Shown piece after piece: positions 17,696-26,582 of a stretch of DNA of 64,000 bases (position 1 is the stretch's first letter; each line of letters starts with the position of its first letter). This DNA is from an uncultured Alphaproteobacteria bacterium (GTDB lineage Bacteria; Pseudomonadota; Alphaproteobacteria; Rs-D84): positions 55,445-119,444 of the forward strand of contig CALXWY010000004.1 in NCBI GenBank assembly GCA_944392535.1, in the 5' to 3' direction. The notes under the pieces are model-generated. The model was given only the letters and a program-made list of their open reading frames with translations. It made no database searches and was not told the DNA's origin. A program made the position numbers and the translations under genes.

Positions 17696-18763
17696 ATGTC
17701 AAAAACAAAAAAAATCATAGCAATTGACGCAATGGGGGGCGATAAAGGCCCAAATGCTGTTCTGGGTGGAATGAACCAGTTCTTGTACCAAAATGGCGAA
17801 GATCGTGTGTTTTTTCGTCTGTTTGGACCGGAAAAAACATTGCGCGAAATGCTGATTAAATATCCGCGTGTTGCCCGTAATTGCGATGTTATTGATGCAC
17901 CGAATGCGATAAAGAGTACCGATAAAATTCGTGAAGTAATTCGCCATGCCCAGGATACATCCATGTACATGGCAATCAAAGATGTGCGCGACGGTAATGC
18001 GGCTGCGGTGGTCAGTGCTGGTAATACTGGGATTTTAATGTCGCTGTCAAAACTGGCGCTGAAAACGATTGACGGGATTTCGCGTCCGGCGATAACAACG
18101 ATGCTGCCGTCTGGGGGTGGTGATTCACGCGTGGTGGTTTTAGATTTGGGGGCCAATGTCCACTGTGACGAAGGTGATTTATTTGATTTTGCCATTTTGG
18201 GCAGTGTGTATGCCGAAATTATTGGCCATATGCCCCGGCCAAAGGTTGGTGTTTTGAACATCGGGGAAGAAGCCACAAAAGGTAACGAAACACTGCAAAA
18301 ATTAAATAAATTGCTGATGGCGCACAAAGATGAATTGCCATATGATTACATCGGATTCGTAGAAGGTAATGATATCGGCGGTGGTAATGTCCAGGTTGTT
18401 GTGACGGACGGCTTTACCGGTAATATTGTATTAAAGACGGTTGAAGGCACCGCGAAATTAATCAAGCGTGTTTTGGTTGATAATTTGAAAAAGTCGGTCT
18501 TGGCGATAATTGGCGCGTTTTTCTTGGTTCATGTATTCAAACGGTTAAAGAACAAGATTGACCCACGTTCGTATGCCGGTGCAACATTCTTGGGATTAAA
18601 GGGATTTGCCGTAAAAACCCATGGTAACAGTGATGCATTGGCATTTGCGAATTCAATAAAATACGCGTCTGATTTAACGGGTGCGAATTTGAATGATGTA
18701 ATTGCGGCGCGTGCCCAATCTGTGGCGAAAATTCGCGCACAAATTGGAATGAATGATGAATAA
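17696..18763 (+). CDS. plsX: Phosphate acyltransferase PlsX
   Basis: This peripheral membrane enzyme converts acyl-ACP to acyl-phosphate, the first acyl donor for phospholipid synthesis through PlsY. It has 355 residues. It opens KKIIAIDAMGGDKGPNAV, with AAVVSAGNTGILMSLS (about 98-113), LNIGEEATKGNE (about 185-196) and VVTDGFTGNIVLKT (about 235-248), all family motifs. fabH and ihfA usually follow plsX in the same direction. Here they lie just downstream but inverted. Confidence 0.96.
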   Translation: MSKTKKIIAIDAMGGDKGPNAVLGGMNQFLYQNGEDRVFFRLFGPEKTLREMLIKYPRVARNCDVIDAPNAIKSTDKIREVIRHAQDTSMYMAIKDVRDGNAAAVVSAGNTGILMSLSKLALKTIDGISRPAITTMLPSGGGDSRVVVLDLGANVHCDEGDLFDFAILGSVYAEIIGHMPRPKVGVLNIGEEATKGNETLQKLNKLLMAHKDELPYDYIGFVEGNDIGGGNVQVVVTDGFTGNIVLKTVEGTAKLIKRVLVDNLKKSVLAIIGAFFLVHVFKRLKNKIDPRSYAGATFLGLKGFAVKTHGNSDALAFANSIKYASDLTGANLNDVIAARAQSVAKIRAQIGMNDE

Positions 18764-18765
18764 AA

Positions 18766-18790
18766 ACGGGGCATTGCCCCGTTTTTTATA
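18766..18790. terminator. Bidirectional terminator between plsX and ohyA
   Basis: ACGGGGCATTGCCCCGT is flanked by an A run on the left and TTTTTT on the right, so it can end both converging transcripts. It overlaps the ohyA stop region. Confidence 0.85.
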
Positions 18791-20558
18791 TCAATTTTGC
18801 ATCACGTAATAATTGTTCCAAATACGTGCCGGTGACATGCTTCATACCTTGCTTTTCCAGCAATTTTAACACCCACGGCACATCAATTTGATTCAATTTT
18901 TTGCAATCGTTCAGATAGTACACACTTTGTAACAGCATACGTATGTCAAAACAAGAATCAAAGACTTCGGGTACGCCACGGTCCAGATTCAGTAAAGTAT
19001 AAACGGCTTCCATTGCGGTACGTACAGAATATTCCGTGGTGAACACAGTGTCACGTTCTGTTTCTGCATAATTACCGATAAACGCTAAATTCACCGAATT
19101 TTTCGGCACAACCAACGGTCTGTCGCCATTTGCGCGTGGCATAAAGTATGTTGTTATATACGGCATATGTGATGGGACAGTGCTGGAACGATTGTGTGCG
19201 ATATCTTCTATTTGTGATTCTGGCACCCCAATATGATACAGCCATTCTGCACACAGTTCTGCGCCTGTGCATTCTGTGATTTTCTTTTTGACATAGTTAC
19301 CGTCTGTGTCGGACAGTAATCCATATGTCCATACAACAATTTCGTTTGGTTTTTGTGCACGAAAATGTGGTTGGCGCGAAATACTGAATCCGTATAACCA
19401 ATTAGAGTCTTTGATTGTAACAGGGCCACTGCTGACAATAGAACCACTGTGTGGATTTTTTTTGCATATTTTTTCAATATACGGCACAACGGTATCGTCT
19501 GTTAATGTAATCGTCGCAGATATTACCCAATTAGCATCTGGAATATTTTCACAGAATTTTTCAGGATGGCCGAATTCGTCGCATTGTGCCGCCATATTTT
19601 TCCACAATTGCCATGACGCGCCCAGTTCATGCGTGGTATCTGCTGGGGTATCGTTATCGCCATATGTCGTGCTTTCGGTAATAGAACCATTTGTTATAAA
19701 CACCATATCGTCCTGGGTCAGTTTAATTTCACGTTTACGACCAGACTTTATCATTTCTATTTTTTGCGCAATTTTTTTATTTTGACGGCAACTGACGCGA
19801 ACATTTGTTACGGTTGTATCAAAATGAAATTTCACCCCATGTGATTCCAGCCATCGTACCAGCGGGGTTATTAATGATTCATATTGGTTATATTTAGTAA
19901 ATTTTAATGCAGACATATCGGCCAGTTTTCCAACATGATGAATAAAACGCAAGATATAGCGTCGCATTTCCATTGCGCTGGACCATTTTTCAAATGCGAA
20001 CATTGTTGCCCAATACAGCCAGAAATTAGATTCAAAAAATTCATCACCAAAAACTTGGTTTATTTTGACATCTTGTAATTTTTCTTCGGGGGTCAGTGCC
20101 AGATCAATCAGTTCGCGAATTGCGGTTGGCCCCAGGGTTAATTTTCCGTCGTCTTTCATGCGGTGCCCGCGGCGTTCAATTGCGCGACAGTGCGAAAAAC
20201 TGGGGTCTGATTTATTCAGCCAATAAAATTCATCCAGCACAGATATATCTGGATTTTCCAATGATGGGATTGAACGGAACAAATCCCACAGTGTTTCAAA
20301 ATGTGCCTCCATTTCGCGTCCGCCACGAATGATAAAGCCACGTTGTGGATTTTTTATGCCGTCCATACTGCCCCCGGCGATGGGCAGTTCTTCAAAAATA
20401 TGAATTTTATTACCACGCATTTTACCATCGCGGATCATAAAAACCGCTGCGGCCAATCCGGCCAGCCCACCACCAACAATATATGCAGATTTTTTATTTG
20501 CATCTGCGGGGGGTAACGGATTGGCGAATGCTTCATAATTTCCATTGCTGTGATACAT
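18786..20558 (-). CDS. ohyA: Oleate hydratase (myosin-cross-reactive antigen family flavoprotein)
   Basis: This FAD-dependent enzyme adds water to the cis-9 double bond of unsaturated fatty acids, giving 10-hydroxystearic acid from oleate. It has 590 residues, the family length. The FAD-binding Rossmann motif is AYIVGGGLAGLAAAVFMIRDG (about 25-45; core GGGLAGLAAAVF). It is followed by the MCRA signature FEELPIAGGSMDGIKNP and RGGREMEAHFETLWDL. The Met at 20558 is chosen because AAGGAGAG lies 6 nt upstream; an earlier in-frame ATG at 20588 lacks one. In gut bacteria this activity detoxifies host or dietary unsaturated fatty acids. It is downstream of fabH and ihfA on the same strand, next to lipid genes. 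It is likely cytosolic or membrane-associated. Confidence 0.93.
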   Translation of the reverse strand: MYHSNGNYEAFANPLPPADANKKSAYIVGGGLAGLAAAVFMIRDGKMRGNKIHIFEELPIAGGSMDGIKNPQRGFIIRGGREMEAHFETLWDLFRSIPSLENPDISVLDEFYWLNKSDPSFSHCRAIERRGHRMKDDGKLTLGPTAIRELIDLALTPEEKLQDVKINQVFGDEFFESNFWLYWATMFAFEKWSSAMEMRRYILRFIHHVGKLADMSALKFTKYNQYESLITPLVRWLESHGVKFHFDTTVTNVRVSCRQNKKIAQKIEMIKSGRKREIKLTQDDMVFITNGSITESTTYGDNDTPADTTHELGASWQLWKNMAAQCDEFGHPEKFCENIPDANWVISATITLTDDTVVPYIEKICKKNPHSGSIVSSGPVTIKDSNWLYGFSISRQPHFRAQKPNEIVVWTYGLLSDTDGNYVKKKITECTGAELCAEWLYHIGVPESQIEDIAHNRSSTVPSHMPYITTYFMPRANGDRPLVVPKNSVNLAFIGNYAETERDTVFTTEYSVRTAMEAVYTLLNLDRGVPEVFDSCFDIRMLLQSVYYLNDCKKLNQIDVPWVLKLLEKQGMKHVTGTYLEQLLRDAKLI

Positions 20559-20669
20559 ATTCTCTCTCCTTTTTTTTGTTGTTGACATATGTAATCAGGT
20601 ACCCCAGAAATTTTAATCAAGCATCACAACATAATAAACAAGACAGATTTCCCACAGTATTTTATTACA

Positions 20670-20703
20670 TAAAAAATACCGGCATTTGCCGGTGTTTTTT
20701 TAC
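20670..20703. terminator. Bidirectional terminator downstream of ihfA
   Basis: ACCGGCATTTGCCGGT lies between AAAAAA and TTTTTTT runs. On the minus strand it ends the fabH-ihfA transcript and so separates it from ohyA, which would then need its own promoter in 20559-20669. Confidence 0.8.
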
Positions 20704-20987
20704 TGTTTTGCGACCCGTTGGCGGAATTCATTGCTGGGGCGAAAAGACGCCACACGCCGTGCAGTGATTATTGCTGGTTCGCCTGTTTTCGGGTTGCGTC
20801 CCAAACGTTGATTTTTATTCAAAATTTTGAACGTACCGAACCCAGCAAATTTAACATCTTCGCCATGAATCAAAGATTCACTGATTTCTTCAAATATAAT
20901 ATCAATTAACTTGTACGCATCGGCTGTTGTTAATCCAAAGCGTTCGCGTAATCTGTTTGCAAAATCGTTTCTTGTTATCGTTGCCAT
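20700..20987 (-). CDS. ihfA: Integration host factor alpha subunit (HU/IHF family)
   Basis: This is a nucleoid DNA-bending protein of 95 residues. It has the HU/IHF fold with VKFAGFGTFKI (about 46-56), the DNA-contacting beta arm GRNPKTGEPAIITARRVASF (about 63-82, with the key Arg-Asn-Pro) and the final FRPSNEFRQRV. The neighbour fabH and the family pattern favour IHF alpha over HU, but the subfamily cannot be settled by eye. It starts 3 nt after fabH ends, so the two are co-transcribed. Confidence 0.85.
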   Translation of the reverse strand: MATITRNDFANRLRERFGLTTADAYKLIDIIFEEISESLIHGEDVKFAGFGTFKILNKNQRLGRNPKTGEPAIITARRVASFRPSNEFRQRVAKQ

Positions 20988-20990
20988 TTT

Positions 20991-21929
20991 TTACACCCTG
21001 ATTAATGCCGCACCCCATGTCAGTCCACTGCCGAACGCAGGATACAGAACAAGTTGTCCTTTCTTGATTATATTATTATCAAATGCGTATGATAATGCAA
21101 GCACCCCAGATGCCCCGCTGGTATTTGCATGTTTGTCAACTGTCACCAGAATTTTTTCCAATGGAAATCCCAAACGCTGGGCCCCGCTGTGTATAATGCG
21201 CAGATTTGCCTGGTGCGGGACAATCCAATCAACATTTTCGGCCGTGATGCCGGCGTGGTCCATAATATAACTGGCGGCATCAGGCATCAATGTCACAGCC
21301 TTTTTATATGTTTCCGGCCCATTCATGATAATGTGATGATCAGGGGAACCGTGTAACATATCAAATTCTGAACCATCAGACATAACGACGGTATCAATAA
21401 TTCCTGAATAACTGGACCCAGAATGTTCAAAAATCAATGCGCCGGCACCATCGCCGAACAGTACGGCGGTGCTGCGATCGTTCCAGTCAATAAATCGTGA
21501 CATTTTTTCTGCACCAACCAGCATGATGCGCCGATGGATGCCCGCGGTAAAAAACGCACGTGCACAATGCAGTGCATATATATATCCGGTACATGCACCA
21601 CGAACATCAAATGCCGGTGCATTGTTTGTTGCGCCCAGACGCCCCAGAATCTGGACCCCGACAGATGGAAAATCCAGTTCCGGTGTTGTTGTTGCAACAA
21701 TCAGCATATCAATATCATTAATTGTTATGTTGGCATTTTTTAATGCGCGTTGTGCGGCAATGGTTGCCATATCAACAACTGTTTCGTCATCGCGCGCAAA
21801 GTGCCGTTCACGCATCCCTGTACGTTGTACAATCCATTCATCAGACGTATCCATAATTTTTTCAAAATCATGATTGGTCATAACCCGTTCAGGCAGATAA
21901 GAACCATATCCAATCAGTCTGCTTCCCAT
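20991..21929 (-). CDS. fabH: 3-oxoacyl-ACP synthase III (KAS III)
   Basis: This enzyme condenses acetyl-CoA with malonyl-ACP to start fatty acid synthesis. It has 312 residues. The catalytic triad is visible: Cys in DVRGACTGYIYAL (about 112), His in VPHQANLRI (about 236) and Asn in KHANTSGAS (about 266). The N-terminal GYGSYLPERVMTN and TSDEWIVQRTGMRERH segments are typical. It is the first gene of fabH-ihfA, reading away from tRNA-Arg. AAGGAAGG lies just upstream of the ATG. Confidence 0.96.
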   Translation of the reverse strand: MGSRLIGYGSYLPERVMTNHDFEKIMDTSDEWIVQRTGMRERHFARDDETVVDMATIAAQRALKNANITINDIDMLIVATTTPELDFPSVGVQILGRLGATNNAPAFDVRGACTGYIYALHCARAFFTAGIHRRIMLVGAEKMSRFIDWNDRSTAVLFGDGAGALIFEHSGSSYSGIIDTVVMSDGSEFDMLHGSPDHHIIMNGPETYKKAVTLMPDAASYIMDHAGITAENVDWIVPHQANLRIIHSGAQRLGFPLEKILVTVDKHANTSGASGVLALSYAFDNNIIKKGQLVLYPAFGSGLTWGAALIRV

Positions 21930-22016
21930 TAAACCTTCCTTTTTTTTGCCGTGGTATTATACAAGCCGTGAATAGAACTTGCAATATTAAAATCTGTGAA
22001 TAAAATATAGTGCAAT

Positions 22017-22092
22017 GTCCCCATAGTTCAACTGGATAGAACAAGGGTTTCCTAAACCCTTGATACAGGTTCAAGTCCTGTTGGGGATACCA
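22017..22092 (+). tRNA. tRNA-Arg (anticodon CCT)
   Basis: A 76-nt cloverleaf with encoded CCA. The acceptor GTCCCCA (22017-22023) pairs with TGGGGAT (22082-22088), including one G-T pair. The anticodon arm AGGGT-TTCCTAA-ACCCT gives anticodon CCT. The T-arm contains GGTTCAAGTCC. Only 16 nt separate it from the next gene's ATG. Confidence 0.93.
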
Positions 22093-22108
22093 CTTTGGGG
22101 GATTTATA

Positions 22109-22438
22109 ATGAAAAACAAAGCCATTAAAATCGGAATTATTGCCAGTATTTTGCCACACTTGTTTTGTTGTGTATTACCGATAACGTTGTCGGTCATCGG
22201 ATTGTTTGCCCCAGAAATCGCGCACGCAGAATTTATTCCGCACTGGGTTGAACCATGGTTGTTTGTATTTTCTGGGGCAATGTTGGCATTTTCGTGGTAT
22301 TTAGTTATTCGTGATTGTCATTGCACATGTGATGATTGTCATGGCGCACACAGTCATCGTACCCAAAAAATAATACTGGGGGTTGTGACCGCATTGTTTG
22401 TAATCAGCATAATTTTACATTTGATGTCGCATCATTAA
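22109..22438 (+). CDS. Small Cys/His-rich inner-membrane protein, MerC/MerT-like
   Basis: A 109-residue membrane protein with about three helices (about 7-30, 45-65, 85-105). The first helix has LPHLFCCVLP, a vicinal Cys-Cys within the membrane like that of MerC/MerT mercury transporters. The loop between helices 2 and 3 is rich in metal ligands (CHCTCDDCHGAHSH). This suggests binding or transport of a soft metal such as Hg, Cu or Zn; the substrate is unknown. GGGGGA is well placed ahead of the ATG. It begins 16 nt after tRNA-Arg and is probably read from the tRNA promoter. Family membership is by pattern only. Confidence 0.6.
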   Translation: MKNKAIKIGIIASILPHLFCCVLPITLSVIGLFAPEIAHAEFIPHWVEPWLFVFSGAMLAFSWYLVIRDCHCTCDDCHGAHSHRTQKIILGVVTALFVISIILHLMSHH

Positions 22439-22637
22439 CGATGCTGGTATTCGCTGACGTGCCTTGATTGTATTATTTGTGTGTATAACAGGGTTCTATA
22501 TTAACTGGTACAGAATCTATTTTTTCGGAATACGTACCCGTCGCATTATTTATCCAGTGGCATAAATAAAGATTATTTTTGTCGTTCTGTGCGACGGCTG
22601 ATGCGTATGCTGTTTAATTTACCAGGCAAAATATGCT

Positions 22638-24227
22638 TTACACAAATTTTTCTGGGACCAGATTGGTCAGTATTTTCCAAAACCGGCGGAATACTGATGT
22701 GTCTGGGCTGTGGTGATATACACGTGGCTGTTTGTCGCCGGGGCGACTGCCGGTCCATATGGTGTCATCATTTTCATCCAGGGTGACCCGCCATGATGTT
22801 TTGGTGTCATTTATAATCATCTGGCGCAGTTTGTCGGCGAATTCGCGACTTTCAAATATTGCGACGTTTTCTGTGTTGTAATATGCGCTGCGCGGGTCCA
22901 GATTAAAACTGCCAATCCAAGAAATATCGTCATCAAACACAATTGTTTTGCTGTGCAACACAGAAAAACTGGACTGTTTGCGTTCGCGGTCGTGTTCTTT
23001 GCCGCGCAGATTTTCTGCGGACAACATGAATTCGTAAACATCAGCCCCTGATTTAATTAAATCTTTTCTGTACTTTTCCCATTTTGCATACACAGTTGGC
23101 GCATTTGTTGATGCCAGTGAATTTGTTACAATTGTGATGTGTACCCCAGATTTTTCTTCGTTCAGCATATGTTCCAAACCGCCTTGGCCCGGGACAAAAT
23201 ATGCCGCCGACATGTATACAGAATCCTTGGTGTCCGACCACAGTGTTTGCAATGCACGAATTATATCACCGCGATATTTTTCTTTTTCGTTCATTGACAT
23301 TTCAACCTTGGACGGCGGATCGGCCAAGAATTTCCCATATCCCCAACTGAAATCAAATTTTTTCTTTTTATATTCGTTTTGTGCCAGTGTTATAATTTTG
23401 TTATATTCCATTGCTGCGCTGGCGCGTTCTTGTTCGGCGTTTTCAAGCTTTTTTTCCAACTTGCGTAAATCTTTTTTTGATTTTGCCTTGGGGAACACTG
23501 CGGCCGGCACAGACAGGTGATAGTTCCAATATTCATCAAAACTGGCGGTTGCATATTTTGTCATGTCACCAATGAATAATACGTCTGTATCAGAAAAATT
23601 TGCCGCGGTTTCTGGATAGAAATAATTACTGCCAACATTACGGCCGCCGGTGATATATGCGATATTATCAACAATGAACAGTTTGTTGTGCATCCGTGAA
23701 TTCAGACGATTAAAGTCCATCAAGAACTGTGGGTAATATAACAGTCGTGAACGATTTGCAACCGGATTAAAAACTTTTACCTCAATATTCGGGTGCTGAT
23801 TCAACAGCATTACATCCACGATATCGGATTTTGTTCCATAATCATCCAGCAATATGCGCACCTTGACCCCACGGTCAGCGGCGCGTTTCAGTTCAGCGAT
23901 TAAAACCTTGGACGAAAAGTCATTACTGTAAATATATGTTTGTAAATCAATTGTCTTGGTTGCCATGCGCGCGAATGCGGCACGGATAACAAATGCCGAC
24001 AGGCCATCTTCAATCAATGTTGCGCCACTGATTCCGTCGCGGGAATTCAGTTCCCGGGCATAGCATTTGGCAATTGGTGTCTGCATCGGGTCGTATTGAA
24101 AGTCAGATGCTGTAATTTTTGGTGTATAGTTTTCCAGGCGCTTGTCTGTGGTTGATGTTGGCACAGTTGTGCAGCCCATCAACGGCAGTGTTAATAAAAA
24201 CATAGAAAATTTTTTCAATTGTCCCAA
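22638..24227 (-). CDS. Phospholipase D-like lipoprotein, cardiolipin synthase C family
   Basis: An envelope lipoprotein of the PLD superfamily, 529 residues. The signal peptide ends in a lipobox (LPLMGC, Cys about 19). Two HKD-type motifs are present: HNKLFIVDN (about 181) and HSKTIVFDD (about 423), with the downstream GGRNVGSNYF and GSFNLDPRSAYYN segments typical of ClsC/YmdC. ClsC makes cardiolipin from phosphatidylethanolamine and phosphatidylglycerol. A lysine/glutamate coiled-coil insert lies at about 245-290. It is monocistronic and reads toward the gene at 22109. Confidence 0.85.
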   Translation of the reverse strand: MGQLKKFSMFLLTLPLMGCTTVPTSTTDKRLENYTPKITASDFQYDPMQTPIAKCYARELNSRDGISGATLIEDGLSAFVIRAAFARMATKTIDLQTYIYSNDFSSKVLIAELKRAADRGVKVRILLDDYGTKSDIVDVMLLNQHPNIEVKVFNPVANRSRLLYYPQFLMDFNRLNSRMHNKLFIVDNIAYITGGRNVGSNYFYPETAANFSDTDVLFIGDMTKYATASFDEYWNYHLSVPAAVFPKAKSKKDLRKLEKKLENAEQERASAAMEYNKIITLAQNEYKKKKFDFSWGYGKFLADPPSKVEMSMNEKEKYRGDIIRALQTLWSDTKDSVYMSAAYFVPGQGGLEHMLNEEKSGVHITIVTNSLASTNAPTVYAKWEKYRKDLIKSGADVYEFMLSAENLRGKEHDRERKQSSFSVLHSKTIVFDDDISWIGSFNLDPRSAYYNTENVAIFESREFADKLRQMIINDTKTSWRVTLDENDDTIWTGSRPGDKQPRVYHHSPDTSVFRRFWKILTNLVPEKFV

Positions 24228-24422
24228 TGTGTCACCTGGTGTTACGTTAATCCAGTGTATTATATATGTTAATTACAGCAAATGTCAAATTCATTAAATT
24301 TTTTAATAAATCAGGAATTCATTCACCCGTCTATATATAAATTTTTGTTTTATAACGTATTTTTTGTTTGTATAAATTTGCATAATGTGGTAAAATCTTT
24401 GATAAAAGAGGGTACTTTTCAA

Positions 24423-26537
24423 ATGAAACGCTTTATCACTGTGCTTGTTGGGGTGTTGAGTTTACCTGCATTTGCAGAGGTTGCACCAGAATATTTCTAT
24501 CAAGATATGCTGATGCAGTATTCTGACGATATGCCGGTGGAATCTGAAATTGCGGAACCGGTTGCGGATGAAACGCAACAACCAACGGTCCCGGTTGCAA
24601 AACAGCCGGTTGTTCCCACCACGGCCAGTCCGCGTAATACATCGGGGCGCGCATCTGCGTCGCGTGCGGTTGCCACGGGCGGCACAACGTCATCGCGTAA
24701 TGTTTCAACACGTAATAATGCAACGCCATCGCGCAATGTAACGGTTCGTACGGCGACAACACCGACAACTGTGTCGCGTGTAAATGCAACGCGTGCGGCA
24801 ACAACACGTGGTGCAACCGCGAACGCGTCGTCACGTACATCGCGTGCAACGGCAACAAATACGGTATCCAGTCGTCCAACCACAACTGTTCGTGCGACAA
24901 CGACGTCGGCAACAACAACACCGGGGGTAACGACCCGTCGCGCATCACAGAATAATAATGCGAATACGGCGCGTGCCACGTTGGTTCAAACAGATACAGT
25001 TAATAAACCATTATATGTAACCAGTCGTGTTGGCGTGGCCAGTACAAATACAGTCAGTGCGCGTGTTCCAACGATTCGCGCGACGTCCAGTGCGGCAACC
25101 ACCACAACGACGGCGGCAACCACTACGTCATCTGTAACATCTATGGATGAATTGGCGCAATTGACCGATTTTTGCAAGGCGCAATATACGGCATGTATGG
25201 ATAATTTCTGTAATGTTTTGGATGACAACCAGGGTCGTTGCAGTTGCAGTGCGAATTTAAGCAATTATGCCGAGACTGAGGCAGCGTTAAAAGAAGCCAC
25301 GGAACGTCTGCAAGACGTTGCGCAACAAATTCAATACATTGGACTGACGGCGGACCAGGTTGAATCACTGTTTACCGAAACAGCGGCCGAAACAGAATTA
25401 TCTGGGTCAACGGATAACAGTCAATTCATGAACAGTCTGGAATCCATACGTGACATGATAATAGATGTTGAATCTGGTCGTGCGCGTTCAAATGCATCCA
25501 GTGGATTAAGTTTTGATTTAAGTGGTCTGTTGGACTTTTCTTTGGACAGTTCTGGATTTGATTTAGCGAGTTTGTTTGGTAATTCTGGTGCTGACACCAG
25601 CAGTATCAGCAACCAGCGTGGTGAAGATTTGTATGAAACGGCGGCTGCGCGTTGCAAGGCGTCTGTATTGAACAGTTGTCAATCCCAGGGTGTTGATATA
25701 TCAGTGATAACGAATTCGTATGATTTGGAAATAGACAAGGCGTGTATTGCATACGAACGGTCACTGACGGATGCGAACGACCAGATGTCTGCGACGGTTC
25801 GCAATGCGACATCGTTACTGCAGCGTGCGCGATTAATGGTTGCGGAACAAAAGAATGCGTATGATTTACGTGAATGTGTGACCGAACTGGATTCATGTAT
25901 GCAAGACGAATTTGCATGTGGTCGTAAGTATGAATACTGTCTGGACCCAACCGGTAAGTATATCGTAAATGGCGATGTTGTCGTGGGCAGTACGCCGGGC
26001 CAGGTCGGTGAAGATATGGATACATCAGCCGGCGTTTATGCAACTTGGCTGTACGATGGCAAGTCTGCCTGGGGTACTGGCAATATGTCAGAGTTTATTG
26101 ACCAAGATGATACAAACATTGTGAAATTCTTAAAGGACAAAATTGGCACTAATCAAGATGGCAAGAATTCTGGTATGTGCATGTCTGTATTAAATATGTG
26201 TCAAGATTTGACATATACTGGTTCAGACGGTGCGTATGATCCGGACAATGTTGTTATCAAAGAATACTTGTTGCGTACATTAACAACCATCAAGGCCCAG
26301 CAAGATACGATTCTTGCCGATCATGCCGAACGATGCATTGACGATGTTATATCATGTCTGGTCAGCAACGGTTATAATGCCACAACCGGCGGAACAGAGG
26401 GTATAAATGGCGTGGCACTTCGTGCATGTAATTCAATGATAGTGACGTGTGTCAGCACAAATGGCGTTGGTGGTACGGTTGACGCCGGCGAAGCAATGGA
26501 TTATGAGGAATGGATACAAAGTATATTCAATAAGTAA
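24423..26537 (+). CDS. Secreted protein with Thr/Ala/Arg-rich region and repeated C-x6-C pairs
   Basis: I do not recognise this 704-residue protein. A signal peptide (MKRFITVLVGVLSLPAFA) is followed by a region of about 200 residues almost wholly Thr, Ala, Ser, Arg, Val and Asn (about 60-245). A helical region follows in which cysteines recur as close pairs: CKAQYTAC (x6), CKASVLNSC (x7), CVTELDSC, CMSVLNMC, CIDDVISC and CNSMIVTC (all x6), plus CSCS and an FACGRKYEYC group. Such spacing would allow disulfides within or between helices in the periplasm. The ATG at 24423 gives a clean signal peptide; the frame extends upstream to 24282 without one. It stands alone between the PLD gene and mraZ and ends with a strong terminator. 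Confidence 0.75.
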   Translation: MKRFITVLVGVLSLPAFAEVAPEYFYQDMLMQYSDDMPVESEIAEPVADETQQPTVPVAKQPVVPTTASPRNTSGRASASRAVATGGTTSSRNVSTRNNATPSRNVTVRTATTPTTVSRVNATRAATTRGATANASSRTSRATATNTVSSRPTTTVRATTTSATTTPGVTTRRASQNNNANTARATLVQTDTVNKPLYVTSRVGVASTNTVSARVPTIRATSSAATTTTTAATTTSSVTSMDELAQLTDFCKAQYTACMDNFCNVLDDNQGRCSCSANLSNYAETEAALKEATERLQDVAQQIQYIGLTADQVESLFTETAAETELSGSTDNSQFMNSLESIRDMIIDVESGRARSNASSGLSFDLSGLLDFSLDSSGFDLASLFGNSGADTSSISNQRGEDLYETAAARCKASVLNSCQSQGVDISVITNSYDLEIDKACIAYERSLTDANDQMSATVRNATSLLQRARLMVAEQKNAYDLRECVTELDSCMQDEFACGRKYEYCLDPTGKYIVNGDVVVGSTPGQVGEDMDTSAGVYATWLYDGKSAWGTGNMSEFIDQDDTNIVKFLKDKIGTNQDGKNSGMCMSVLNMCQDLTYTGSDGAYDPDNVVIKEYLLRTLTTIKAQQDTILADHAERCIDDVISCLVSNGYNATTGGTEGINGVALRACNSMIVTCVSTNGVGGTVDAGEAMDYEEWIQSIFNK

Positions 26538-26540
26538 TGA

Positions 26541-26569
26541 AAGCGTGGCGAAATGCCACGTTTTTTTTG
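26541..26569. terminator. Terminator between the C-x6-C protein gene and mraZ
   Basis: CGTGGCGAAATGCCACG (26544-26560) is followed by eight T. It ends the plus-strand gene. Its left arm is A-poor, so it is weaker for the convergent mraZ transcript. Confidence 0.85.
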
Positions 26570-26582
26570 CCGTTGCATATTT

